From contig DASQWI010000004.1 in assembly GCA_035640355.1 (NCBI GenBank), positions 62,001-126,000 of the forward strand: a stretch of DNA of 64,000 bases, written 5' to 3'. Positions 51,333 to 60,200 of the stretch are shown here, one piece after another; the stretch's first letter is position 1, and the number at the start of each line of letters is the position of its first letter. The notes under the pieces are model-generated. The model saw only the letters and a list, made by a program, of their open reading frames with translations, ran no database searches and was not told the origin of the DNA. Position numbers and translations under genes: made by a program. This DNA comes from Actinomycetota bacterium (GTDB lineage: Bacteria; Actinomycetota; UBA4738; HRBIN12).

Positions 51333-52672
51333 GCCTCGCCACGACGCATCGCGGCAGGGGTTCGAACGTCGGCGTCGACCGTGTTTCGGGTCGGGGGAGC
51401 GGTCGCGTGCGCTGGGGATCCGTTTCGGCCGTCGCAGGCGCTGCCCTGCTCGTCATCGTCGTCAATGCATGGGGCCGCGCGTTGCAGGCCGACGGCCATC
51501 GGCTCTTCATGAACGTGCCGCCGCTCGTCGGTCGCCTCGACCCACGGTTCTCGTGGGCGGGTATCGGAGCGATCGCGCTCGTGCCGGTCGCCGTCGTCGT
51601 CGGGCCGAGGGTCGCGGCGCGGGCGCCGTGGCGATGGGTCCTCGTGGCCACGTTCGTCGGGGCCGCGGCGTGGGCAGTGGCGCTCGGCCTCACCGAGGGC
51701 GCGGTCGGGCTCGTGCGATCGCCGTCGAGCTCGAGGGATTACCTCGCGTCGGTGCCCTTGATCCACGATCCGCTCACGTTCCTTGGCACGTTCGTCGACC
51801 GAATCGACACGTTCACGACGCACGTCCGAGCGCATCCGCCCGGGATGGCGCTGGTCGCCTGGTGGCTCGACCGGCTCGGAGGCGGTCCTTCCATGTTCGC
51901 CGCGACCGAGATCCTGCTCGGCGCCTCGGCCATGCCGGCGGTCCTCATCGCCGTTCGCGAGGTCTCGACCGAGGACGCCGCGAGGGCGGTAGCACCGTTC
52001 CTAGCATTCGCGCCCGCGGCGGTCACGCTCGCGTCCTCGGGGGACGCCGCGTTCCTCGGGGTGGGGGCGTGGTCGGTAGCCCTCGTGGTCCTCGCGACCG
52101 GACGCCGTAGAGGGCGGGTGCCGCTCGCCGCTGGCGGAGGGCTCCTGTTCGGCGTTCTGGCTTTCCTTTCCTATGGCCTCGTGCTGCTCGCGGCGATCCC
52201 CCTCGCGGTCGCGGCCCGGCGTCGCTCGGTCGACGTCATCGGCATCGCAGTGGTGGGCGCGGCCCCGATCTTCGTCGCGTTCCTCGCCGCGGGGTTCTGG
52301 TGGGTCGACGGCCTGCTCGCAACGCGAGTCGAGTACCTGCAGAGTGTGGCGCGCACCCGCCCGTACCACTACTTCGTGGTTGCGAACCTCGCCGCGTTCG
52401 CCATCGGCGTCGGACCGGCGGCGATCGCCGCGCTCGCGAGATGGACGAGAGCGGCAGACGTGTGGACGCTCGTGGGCGGCGCTTTGGTCGCAGTGGGCCT
52501 CGCGAACGCCTCGGGCATGTCGAAGGCGGAGGTCGAGCGGATCTGGCTGCCCTTCGTGCCGTGGGTGTTAGCGGCGACGGCGATGCTGCCGCCGAACACC
52601 CGACGCGTGTGGTTGGCGCTCAACGTGGCCGCCGCCGTCGCGCTGGAGGTCGTGGTGACGCGGCCGTGGTGA
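51329..52672 (+). CDS. GT-C-like polytopic membrane protein
   Basis: 447 residues with roughly 11 hydrophobic segments. RAHPPGMALVAWWLDRLGG resembles the HPPG loop of GT-C (PMT/ArnT-like) transferases, and acidic residues sit in the first outer loop. Probably a lipid-linked sugar transferase, working with the GT2 enzyme encoded earlier in the chain. GTGA overlaps on both sides. Confidence 0.75.
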   Translation: MSLATTHRGRGSNVGVDRVSGRGSGRVRWGSVSAVAGAALLVIVVNAWGRALQADGHRLFMNVPPLVGRLDPRFSWAGIGAIALVPVAVVVGPRVAARAPWRWVLVATFVGAAAWAVALGLTEGAVGLVRSPSSSRDYLASVPLIHDPLTFLGTFVDRIDTFTTHVRAHPPGMALVAWWLDRLGGGPSMFAATEILLGASAMPAVLIAVREVSTEDAARAVAPFLAFAPAAVTLASSGDAAFLGVGAWSVALVVLATGRRRGRVPLAAGGGLLFGVLAFLSYGLVLLAAIPLAVAARRRSVDVIGIAVVGAAPIFVAFLAAGFWWVDGLLATRVEYLQSVARTRPYHYFVVANLAAFAIGVGPAAIAALARWTRAADVWTLVGGALVAVGLANASGMSKAEVERIWLPFVPWVLAATAMLPPNTRRVWLALNVAAAVALEVVVTRPW

Positions 52673-53736
52673 GCGTTCGGCGCGTCCTCGTGACGGGCGG
52701 CGCAGGGTTCATCGGCTCGCACGTCGTCGACGCGCTGATCGACCACGGCATCGAGACGGTCGTGCTTGACGTCGCCGCGCGGCAGGGACGACGGCCCGGC
52801 GTCGAGGCGATCCGCGGCGACGTGCGCGACGTCGCTGTAGTCGAGCGCGCCCTCCGGGGAGTCGACGCCGTCTCTCACCACGCCGCGATGGTCGGTCTCG
52901 GAGTCGATCCTGCCGACGTCACCGAGTACGTCTCGCACAACGACGTGGGGACCGCGGCGTTGCTGGCAGCGATGCATAACACCCGCTCCGTTCGGCGACT
53001 CGTGCTCGCGAGCAGCATGGTCGTCTACGGCGAGGGTCGGTACCGGTGCTCGGAGCACGGCGACGTGCGACCGCCGCCGAGGGAACGAGTGCGCCTCGAG
53101 GCCGAGGTGTTCGATCCTGGGTGTCCCGTATGCGGTCGCGACCTCGTGCCGCTCGCCGTCGGCGAGGAAGCGCCGGTCGATCCACGCAGCGTCTACGCGG
53201 CGACGAAGGTCCATCAGGAGCACCTGTGCTCGGCGTTCGCACGCGAGGCGGGGGTCGAGCTGATCGCGCTTCGTTACCACAACGTTTTCGGCCCGCGGAT
53301 GCCGAGGGACACACCGTACGCCGGCGTGGCCAGCATCTTCCGAAGCGCCCTCGCCGCCGGCCGGCCGCCGCCTGTCTTCGAGGACGGACGACAGCTCCGC
53401 GACTTCGTCCACGTGCGCGACGTCGCGCGGGCGAACGCGCTCGCCCTCACGTGCGACGCGCGGGCGAGTGGTCCGATCAACGTCGCGAGCGGGACACCGC
53501 ACACGATCGGAGAGATGGCGTCGGCCATGGCGTCCGCGTTCGGCCCGCCCGCCCCGCAGCCGGTCGTTACGGGGAGGTTCCGGCTGGGCGACGTCCGTCA
53601 CGTGTTCGCGTCACCCGAGCGTGCCGCGTCCGAGCTCGGCTTCCGCGCCGAGGTGCCGTTCGACGAGGGTATGCGGTCGTTCGCCCAGGACGAGCTTCGG
53701 GACACGAACGAGGTCGGAATCGCGGCCGAGGTCTGA
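52669..53736 (+). CDS. NAD-dependent epimerase/dehydratase with zinc-knuckle-like insert
   Basis: 355 residues. Extended SDR for nucleotide sugars: GGAGFIGSH (10-18), SSMVVYGEG (115-123), catalytic Tyr176/Lys180 in YAATK, and HNVFGPRMP. An insert before the catalytic Tyr holds Cys127, His130, Cys152 and Cys155 (RCSEHG, CPVCG), probably a metal site not found in GalE. Last gene of the chain. Confidence 0.88.
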   Translation: MSVRRVLVTGGAGFIGSHVVDALIDHGIETVVLDVAARQGRRPGVEAIRGDVRDVAVVERALRGVDAVSHHAAMVGLGVDPADVTEYVSHNDVGTAALLAAMHNTRSVRRLVLASSMVVYGEGRYRCSEHGDVRPPPRERVRLEAEVFDPGCPVCGRDLVPLAVGEEAPVDPRSVYAATKVHQEHLCSAFAREAGVELIALRYHNVFGPRMPRDTPYAGVASIFRSALAAGRPPPVFEDGRQLRDFVHVRDVARANALALTCDARASGPINVASGTPHTIGEMASAMASAFGPPAPQPVVTGRFRLGDVRHVFASPERAASELGFRAEVPFDEGMRSFAQDELRDTNEVGIAAEV

Positions 53737-53908
53737 GGCGACTCTTCGGCGCCTTCGCTCGATACTTGCTCGAGTTGTTCGCAATCCTCCTTGTAGAACC
53801 GCTTGCACTGGTCGCGGTTGTCTCAACAGTCTTCCAGCCTCGCCACGTGCGACGCTGAATGTTGCTCGGCCGCGCAGAGACGCGCGCGACGACCCGACGG
53901 CGGACGGC

Positions 53909-54538
53909 TTAGTCCTGGTCGGGCCAGGGTGCGATGTCGACCTCGTTCCCCTCGGCGTCTGCGAGGGTCCACCACTCGGGCGCGTGCGCGCCGCTGACCA
54001 GGTGGCCGCCAGCCGCGAGTCCCGCCGCAACTCGTGCCTCCGCTTCGTCCTGCGAGACGTAGAGATCGATGTGGATCCGGTTGCGCTGCGGACGCGGCGC
54101 GTCCATCTGCTGGAACCAGAAGGGCGGGCCTCCCAGGCGAGGGTCGATCAGGTCGGCGACGTCGACCTTCCGGTAGCCGAGCACGGCCTGCCAGAACGGC
54201 AATACGTCGGGGATCACGAGGGCGTCGATCGCTACCTGCACGGCTTGGAGGCCATCGAGGTCGACCGACGCACCGAGCTCACGCGCGACCGCCGAGATGC
54301 GTTCGGCGAGAACAAGATCCTCCTCGGTTGGGAGCGGGCCGTGCGTGCCGAGACGGACCGTGACGCCTTCCGGTCGGAGGTCGATGTCCGGATGACGATC
54401 GCCGGCTATCTCGGCGATCGCCGCGACGAGCGCGACGCCGTTTGCGAACGTGCCGGTGGCGAGGTACGTGCAGGCGTCGTCTCGCAGAACGCGCCATCCG
54501 TGCTCGTGAAACCGTCGAGGCGAGATCCGTTCGGTCAT
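53909..54538 (-). CDS. PCD-like plus VOC domain protein
   Basis: 209 residues. The first 90 resemble pterin-4a-carbinolamine dehydratase (AEIAGDRHPDIDLRPEGVTVRLGTH), with the first His of the usual HHP replaced by Arg. The rest is a glyoxalase/VOC fold (AVQVAIDALVIPDVLPFWQAVLGYRKV to WWTLADAEGNEVDIAPW). Function unknown. TACCGT lies six bases before the ATG. Confidence 0.8.
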   Translation of the reverse strand: MTERISPRRFHEHGWRVLRDDACTYLATGTFANGVALVAAIAEIAGDRHPDIDLRPEGVTVRLGTHGPLPTEEDLVLAERISAVARELGASVDLDGLQAVQVAIDALVIPDVLPFWQAVLGYRKVDVADLIDPRLGGPPFWFQQMDAPRPQRNRIHIDLYVSQDEAEARVAAGLAAGGHLVSGAHAPEWWTLADAEGNEVDIAPWPDQD

Positions 54539-54567
54539 GGCGCCACGGTATCAACCGGCCATTGCGC

Positions 54568-55056
54568 CTATGCGTCTCGTTCCGGTAGAGAGAACCGATA
54601 CTCGACGATCGGGATGTCCACACCGAGCTGATACAGAAGCGTGTTCAGATCGCCGTGGTGCTGGCGCTCGTGAAGCATCACGTGCGCAAGGATTTCGCCG
54701 GGACTGTAGAGGATCGGCTTGCCGTCGATGTCCATCTTGCGCGGCGTCGATAGCTCGTCGTCGTCGAGCGAATCGAAGTACTCGCGCGCGTGATCTCGTA
54801 CGCGGCTGCGGTAAGCGGCGAGCTCGGCCCATGAGTTGACGCGTTCCCTTGGCTCGTCGGTCGTCCCGTACGGGTTCGCCAACCACCTGATGTACGCCCA
54901 GTTGATGTGCGCGAGTGCGTCGCGCAGCGCCGGCCAGCCGGATCCAGGCGCCGGCTTGGTCAGCGTGCCGTCGCCGAGAGGGCGGATAGTCTCTTCGTAC
55001 CGGCTCCAGCCGTAGTCGGTGAACGTGAACAGCCGTTCGATGTCGGCACGTTCCAC
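54568..55056 (-). CDS. DinB family protein
   Basis: 162 residues. Four-helix DinB/YfiT fold with the expected metal histidines in LAHINWAYIRW and HVMLHERQHHGDLNTLLYQLG. Members act as thiol-dependent metal enzymes (for example S-transferases); the role here is open. GTG 55056 with TACGAT eight bases upstream is preferred over longer starts. Confidence 0.83.
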   Translation of the reverse strand: MERADIERLFTFTDYGWSRYEETIRPLGDGTLTKPAPGSGWPALRDALAHINWAYIRWLANPYGTTDEPRERVNSWAELAAYRSRVRDHAREYFDSLDDDELSTPRKMDIDGKPILYSPGEILAHVMLHERQHHGDLNTLLYQLGVDIPIVEYRFSLPERDA

Positions 55057-55139
55057 GATGCTTGATCGTACTTGTCCGACGCGCGCGTCGAAGACGGACT
55101 TCGTCGCGTCGCGGGCGTGTTGACGCATAGGGTGGGGGC

Positions 55140-55853
55140 GTGGACCCCCCACCGATCCTGCTCGTCCCCGGCTTCTGGCTCGGCGCATGGGCTTGGGATG
55201 AGGTTGCTGCGTCCTTACGCGGCGACGGCCATGACGTCACCGCGCTGACGCTGCCCGGTCTCGAGTCGGCCGACGCGGACAGAACGGGGATCACCCTCTC
55301 GGATCACGTGGACGCGATCTGCCAGGCGGTCGAGGCGGCAGCGGCTCCCGTGGCGCTCGCCGTTCACAGCGCCACCGGCTTCTCGGGTTACGCGGCGAGC
55401 GACCGGGTTCCGGAGCGGATCGCGGCCATGGTGTACGTCGACTCCGCTCCGGGCATCTCGCCCATCGAATCCGACTTCGACGGCGCAGAGAAGCCGATGA
55501 ACTGGGACGAGATCGCGGCGGAGGAGAACTTGGATGGGCTGAGTGGTGAGCAGCTCGCAACGTTCCGCGAGCGAGCCATCCCGGAGCCGGGTGGCGTTCT
55601 TCGCGAGGTCGTCGAGCTGACGAACGACGCCCGCCTCGACATCCCGAGCACGATGATCTGCACGGGGTTCACCTCGGAGGAGTACAAGGACGCAGTCAAA
55701 CAGGGCTACGCGTGGCTTGCCGGCCTGAACGAGCTCCGCAACGTCATCTGGGTGGACCTGCCGACCAGTCACTGGCCCATGTGGTCGCGTCCTGGCGAGC
55801 TCGCACAGATCATCGGCAACGTCGCGAAGGACCACGCCCCCGGATCGTCGTAG
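55140..55853 (+). CDS. Alpha/beta hydrolase
   Basis: 237 residues. LLVPGFWLGAWAWDEVAASL supplies the oxyanion region, and the nucleophile is Ser in AVHSATGFSGY; the His is in PTSHWPMWSRP. An esterase-like protein similar to salicylate/MenH-type hydrolases. TAGGGT lies six bases before the GTG. Confidence 0.87.
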   Translation: MDPPPILLVPGFWLGAWAWDEVAASLRGDGHDVTALTLPGLESADADRTGITLSDHVDAICQAVEAAAAPVALAVHSATGFSGYAASDRVPERIAAMVYVDSAPGISPIESDFDGAEKPMNWDEIAAEENLDGLSGEQLATFRERAIPEPGGVLREVVELTNDARLDIPSTMICTGFTSEEYKDAVKQGYAWLAGLNELRNVIWVDLPTSHWPMWSRPGELAQIIGNVAKDHAPGSS

Positions 55854-55967
55854 TCCGCCGGCGCTTGGCCGGCCTGCTCTCGTCGGCGCGCTACGAGGCA
55901 GCGGACTACCCTCGCCGCAAGGGCAGATCGGTTCGGAGCCGCAGTGCGACCAGGGAGGGGGGATCGC

Positions 55968-56933
55968 ATGAAGGCGATCGTGCAAGAGGAGTATGGGTCG
56001 GCGGAGGTCCTGAGGTTCGAGGACGTCGAGGCTCCGGTGGCAGGCACGGGAGAGGTGCTGCTGCGCGTCGGAGCGGCGAGCGCGTTCATCGGCGACTGGC
56101 ACGTCATGACCGGCACGCCGTTCGCGATCCGCCTGGCGTCCGGGCTGCGATCGCCGAAGCAGCGAGTCCGGGGTCAGGACGTGGCGGGGACCGTGGAGGC
56201 CCTCGGCGAGGACGTCACCGGGTTCCTGGTCGGCGACCAGGTGTTCGGCGTGGGCGTCGGAACGTTCGCCGAGTTCGCGACCGCGCGGTCCGATCGGCTC
56301 GCACACAAGCCGACGAACGTGAGCTTCGAGGAAGCGGCGACCGTGCCCACGACCGGATGCACGGCGCTCCAAGGTCTCCGCGACGTCGGGAAGGTTCGGT
56401 CGGGGCAGGCGGTGTTGGTGATCGGGGCGGCGGGCGGCGTCGGGTCGTTCGCCGTGCAGATCGCGAAGGCGTTCGGCGCGCATGTCACAGGCGTGTCCAG
56501 CACGACGAAGGTCGAGCTCGTCCGCTCGATCGGTGCGGACGAAGTCATCGACTACACCCGCGAGGAGATCGTCGACGGGAAGCGACGGTTCGACGTCATC
56601 TTCGATACGGCCGGTAATCGCGAGGCGTCCTATCTGCGAGGAGCCCTCACGCCGAAAGGAACGCTCGTCCTCGCCGGCGGCGAAGGCGCCGGCCGGTGGC
56701 TCGGGATGGGACGCGTGATGCGGGCAAAGGCGATGTCGCCGTTCGTCGGGCAGAGAATGACGAACTACCTCGCGCGACCAAACGCCGATGACCTCAACGT
56801 GCTCACGGACTTGATCGAGGCCGGCAAGCTGAAGCCCCTGATCGGCGCCACGTATCCGCTGAGCGACGTGCCGGACGCGATGCGCGAGCTTGGCACTGGG
56901 CACGGGCGCGGCAAAGTCGTCATTACGGTCTGA
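55968..56933 (+). CDS. NAD(P)-dependent MDR oxidoreductase (quinone reductase-like)
   Basis: 321 residues, zinc-free MDR. VIGAAGGVGSFAVQIAKA binds the nucleotide and RSIGADEVIDYTRE follows. ATG 55968 is preceded by GGGAGGGGGG. Closely similar to the gene at 61659-62630, indicating recent duplication. Substrate unknown. Confidence 0.9.
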   Translation: MKAIVQEEYGSAEVLRFEDVEAPVAGTGEVLLRVGAASAFIGDWHVMTGTPFAIRLASGLRSPKQRVRGQDVAGTVEALGEDVTGFLVGDQVFGVGVGTFAEFATARSDRLAHKPTNVSFEEAATVPTTGCTALQGLRDVGKVRSGQAVLVIGAAGGVGSFAVQIAKAFGAHVTGVSSTTKVELVRSIGADEVIDYTREEIVDGKRRFDVIFDTAGNREASYLRGALTPKGTLVLAGGEGAGRWLGMGRVMRAKAMSPFVGQRMTNYLARPNADDLNVLTDLIEAGKLKPLIGATYPLSDVPDAMRELGTGHGRGKVVITV

Positions 56934-56973
56934 GAGGGCGTCCGAGGAACCCGCAGCCCGGTAGTGTCCCGGC

Positions 56974-57408
56974 ATGGATGCCAATCGGAACGCGCCAGTC
57001 TTCTCCGAGGGGAGCACGGACGTGGCAGCTGCTCCTGAGCGGGTGTGGGATTTCCTGGCCGATTTCGAGCGGTGGCCGAGTTGGAACCCCGATGTCGACA
57101 CGGTGAGGCTCGAGGGCCCGGTGGCCCAAGGCACGGTCTTTCGGTGGAAGGCCGGCTCGGCGCGGATCGTCTCGACGCTTCAAGACGTCGATCGTCCGAG
57201 TCGGCTGAGCTGGACGGGACGCACGATGAGTATGGGCGCCATCCACGTATGGCACTTCGAGCCGCGCGGCAACGGCGCGATGGTGAGCATGGAAGAGTTG
57301 TTCAGCGGCCTCCCAGCGCGGCTGCTCCGCAAGAAGCTGCAGCGCGACCTCGACGCGACGACGGCGAGAGCACTGGCGGCGCTCAAGACCGCCGTCGAGC
57401 GAATCTAA
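56974..57408 (+). CDS. SRPBCC family protein
   Basis: 144 residues with the START/Bet v1-type fold: STDVAAAPERVWDFLADFERWPSWNP and VWHFEPRGNGAMVSMEELFSG. Likely binds a hydrophobic ligand. TAGTGT lies six bases before the ATG. Confidence 0.85.
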   Translation: MDANRNAPVFSEGSTDVAAAPERVWDFLADFERWPSWNPDVDTVRLEGPVAQGTVFRWKAGSARIVSTLQDVDRPSRLSWTGRTMSMGAIHVWHFEPRGNGAMVSMEELFSGLPARLLRKKLQRDLDATTARALAALKTAVERI

Positions 57409-57474
57409 GCGTCACCGTCTGTGTGAGGACCGCGTCAGCCCTTTCGTCAATGCGACGTCGACCCTCATCACGGC

Positions 57475-57993
57475 ATGAGCCGTGGCGGCGCGATCGAGTG
57501 TCAGACCCTAGTTGTAGCGTTACGAACATGTGTTCGAAAGACTTGCAGCGATGAGCTCGTTGCGCTGCAGGCTCGCGCCGGCGGACGCGCGTCGCTCGAG
57601 GACGTAGGGACGATCACGCCAGAGTCCGCTCGCCGTCTCGCCTGCGACGCGTCGATCACACGCGTGATCACAGATGCGCCTTCCGAGCCGCTGGAGCTCG
57701 GCCGCAAGACGAAGGTCGTTCCGGCGGCGCTCCGTCGAGCGGTAGCTGTTCGTGACGGCGGATGTCGTTTCCCGGGCTGCGAGCGTCCACCCGGCTGGAC
57801 CGACGCGCACCACGTTCGCTACTGGGCCGACGGCGGCGACACCGGACTGTCGAATCTCGTGCTCCTGTGTCGACCGCATCACCGAGTGATCCATCGCGGG
57901 TTCGGCGTAGCCATGGTCGACGGCCGACCCGAGTTCCGAAGACCGGACGGCACGCTCCTCGAGGATCGAGCGCCACCGGCCACGGCGGCGTGA
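57475..57993 (+). pseudogene. DUF222/HNH endonuclease (13E12-like), internally truncated
   Basis: The open frame encodes the C-terminal part of the DUF222-HNH family: PESARRLACDASITRVITD, RRAVAVRDGGCRFPGCERPPGW, DAHHVRYWADGG and LVLLCRPHHRVIH (HNH with zinc Cys). Full proteins are around 400 residues; only about 145 are left. A LexA-type box sits inside the first codons, where the promoter of an intact gene would be, so a large internal deletion probably joined the promoter and the first codons to the 3' end. Confidence 0.75.
57523..57536. promoter_or_regulatory. LexA-type SOS box
   Basis: CGAACATGTGTTCG is a perfect palindrome matching the actinobacterial/Gram-positive SOS consensus CGAAC-N4-GTTCG. 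DUF222-HNH genes are often SOS-controlled in actinobacteria. Confidence 0.75.
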
Positions 57994-58071
57994 GGTCGGG
58001 TAGGCCGTGCGTGCGGTCCAGCCGCGCTCGCGGGCGTCGCCCAAAGCCGGCGTGCCGATATCGTGCGGGGC

Positions 58072-59142
58072 ATGCGTCTGCCCGTGATGCCGCCCGTCAA
58101 GCCGATGCTCGCGAAGTCGGTCGCCGAGATCCCGAAGGGCGACCTCTCGTTCGAGCCGAAGTGGGACGGGTTCCGGTCGATCGTGTTCCGCGACGGTGAC
58201 GAGGTCGAGATCGGCAGCAGGAACGAGCGGCCGATGACCCGGTACTTTCCGGAGGTCGTCGAGGCGATCAAGGCGAACCTGCCCGATCGCATCGTAGTCG
58301 ACGGCGAGATCGTCGTGCCGGACTCGTCGGGCAAGCGGCTGGAGTTCGAGACGCTCCAGCAAAGGATCCATCCTGCCGCCAGTCGCGTGAAGCTCTTGTC
58401 GAAGCAGACGCCGGCGCACCTCGTGGCGTTCGATCTGCTGGCGCTCGACGACCGCAACCTGACGAAGGAGCCGTTCGTGGAGCGGCGTCGGCTGCTCGAG
58501 GACGCGCTTGCAAGCGCGAGCTCGCCCATCCACGTGACGCGGGCAACGACGGACCGCGACCTCGCCCTGCAGTGGTTCGACGAGTTCGAAGGCGCGGGGC
58601 TCGACGGCATCGTCGCCAAGCCGCTCGATGGGACGTACCAGCCGGACAAGCGCGTGATGTTCAAGATCAAGCACGAGCGCACGGCCGACTGCGTCGTCGC
58701 CGGCTACCGGACGCACAAGACCGACGACCACGCGATCGGCTCGTTGCTCCTCGGCCTGTACGATGACAACGGCGACCTGGCGAACATCGGGGTGGTCGGC
58801 GCGCTGCCGATGGCGCAGCGCCGAAAGCTGTTCGAGGAGCTCCAACCGCTCGTCACCACGTTCGAGGAACACCCCTGGAACTGGGCGCAGGAGGAGCTCG
58901 GAACGCGCACGCCGCAACACTCGGCCGGCAGTCGCTGGGCTTCCGGGAAGGACCTCTCGTTCGTTCCGCTTCGGCCGGAGCGCGTCGTCGAGATTAGGTA
59001 CGACCACATGGAGGGCCCGCGTCTCCGGCACACCGGCCAGTTCGTGCGGTGGCGCCCCGACCGCGATCCGCGCTCGTGCACGTTCGAGCAGCTCAAGGAG
59101 CCGGTGACGTACGACCTGGCGGAGATCCTCGGCGCCAAGTAG
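58072..59142 (+). CDS. ATP-dependent DNA ligase (LigC-like)
   Basis: 356 residues. Adenylation motif I FEPKWDGFR with Lys30, IVVDGEIVV, GLDGIVAKPLDGTY and FKIKHERTADCVVAGYR make a complete nucleotidyltransferase domain, followed by an OB-fold (LLLGLYDDNGDLANIGVVG). Resembles actinobacterial LigC, a repair ligase. TATCGT lies seven bases before this ATG, which supports it over the GTG at 58063. Confidence 0.9.
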   Translation: MRLPVMPPVKPMLAKSVAEIPKGDLSFEPKWDGFRSIVFRDGDEVEIGSRNERPMTRYFPEVVEAIKANLPDRIVVDGEIVVPDSSGKRLEFETLQQRIHPAASRVKLLSKQTPAHLVAFDLLALDDRNLTKEPFVERRRLLEDALASASSPIHVTRATTDRDLALQWFDEFEGAGLDGIVAKPLDGTYQPDKRVMFKIKHERTADCVVAGYRTHKTDDHAIGSLLLGLYDDNGDLANIGVVGALPMAQRRKLFEELQPLVTTFEEHPWNWAQEELGTRTPQHSAGSRWASGKDLSFVPLRPERVVEIRYDHMEGPRLRHTGQFVRWRPDRDPRSCTFEQLKEPVTYDLAEILGAK

Positions 59143-59198
59143 ACACACACGCGAGGCTCGTTCGCGGGCGAGACCGAGTGATGGTAGTCGGGCGAGCG

Positions 59199-60200
59199 CT
59201 AGGCGTCGATCGCGATGACGACCTTTCCCTTCGCCGCTCCCCGTTCGACGTAGAGCAGCGCCTCGGCAACCTCGTGCATTGGGAAGCTTCGATCGATGAT
59301 CGGGCGGACCGCGCCCGAGTCGACCATCTCGGTCACTCGCGCGACGTCCGCGGGCCGGTTCGGCACGCCGCGGCGGATGCTCAGCTGCCTGCCGCCGCGC
59401 ACCTTCAGCCACCCCTGGAGGAGGACCGAAATGAACACCCAGTCGGCGACGCCGCCGCCGACGACGTACAGGACGTACCGGCCCTTCGACGTCAGCACGC
59501 GTTTGCTGCGCACGACGGAACGGAAGTCGCCGAGCGAGCCGTACGCGGCGACGTCGAGGATCAGGTCGAAGCGCCCACCGCTCTCGGAATAGTGACCCTG
59601 CGTGTAGTCGAGCACGTCGTCGGCGCCCGCCGCGCGCATCACGTCGAACTTGGACGCGGCATCGACGCCTGTCACGGTTGCGCCAAGCGCCTTGGCGATC
59701 TGGACGGCGAAGGTTCCGAGTCCGCCGCCCGCCCCGTTGACGAGCACGTGATCTCCCGGCCGGAGTGGCCCCCTGCCGGTCAGTCCTTGGTACGCGCGAA
59801 CACCGGCGGTGGGGAGGCACGCCGCCTCCTCGAAGCTCAGCGAGGTGGGCTTCCAGGCGACAGCGCCCGCAGGGACGGCGACGTACTCGGCGAACGCACC
59901 GAACCCGAACCCCGTGAGGTCCGCGATGACGTCGTCACCGGCGCGGATCCGGGGGACACGATCACCGACGGCCTCCACCGTACCCGCGATGTCCGACCCG
60001 AGGATCATGTGTTTGGGCTGCCGCCACGCGCCAGGGCGGATGAAGATCTCGCCGCGCACGTACTGAAGATCATCCAGGTTCACGGTCGACGCTCGTACGC
60101 GGACGAGTACATCGTGTTGCCCAACTCTCGGGCGCGGGATGTCCTCGACGCGAAGCACGGACTCGGGATCCCCGTACGAGCGGTACACGACCGCCTTCAT
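59199..60200 (-). CDS. NAD(P)-dependent MDR oxidoreductase
   Basis: 333 residues. Zinc-free MDR with VNGAGGGLGTFAVQIAKALGA and the family C-terminus VERGAAKGKVVIAID. Less similar to the two other MDR genes nearby than these are to each other. ATGA-coupled to the upstream dihydrofolate-reductase-like gene. Confidence 0.9.
   Translation of the reverse strand: MKAVVYRSYGDPESVLRVEDIPRPRVGQHDVLVRVRASTVNLDDLQYVRGEIFIRPGAWRQPKHMILGSDIAGTVEAVGDRVPRIRAGDDVIADLTGFGFGAFAEYVAVPAGAVAWKPTSLSFEEAACLPTAGVRAYQGLTGRGPLRPGDHVLVNGAGGGLGTFAVQIAKALGATVTGVDAASKFDVMRAAGADDVLDYTQGHYSESGGRFDLILDVAAYGSLGDFRSVVRSKRVLTSKGRYVLYVVGGGVADWVFISVLLQGWLKVRGGRQLSIRRGVPNRPADVARVTEMVDSGAVRPIIDRSFPMHEVAEALLYVERGAAKGKVVIAIDA

Noticed and set aside
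53737..53861. Short hydrophobic frame after the epimerase gene (ELFAILLVEPLALVAVV)
   Set aside because: No credible start or ribosome site; the frame is continuous with an out-of-frame shadow of the epimerase.
55215..57134. 639-codon minus-strand open frame
   Set aside because: Shadow of the hydrolase, MDR and SRPBCC genes; low-complexity Arg/Asp-rich translation with no family pattern.
57520..59820. 766-codon minus-strand open frame
   Set aside because: Antisense to the HNH remnant and DNA ligase; same compositional artefact.
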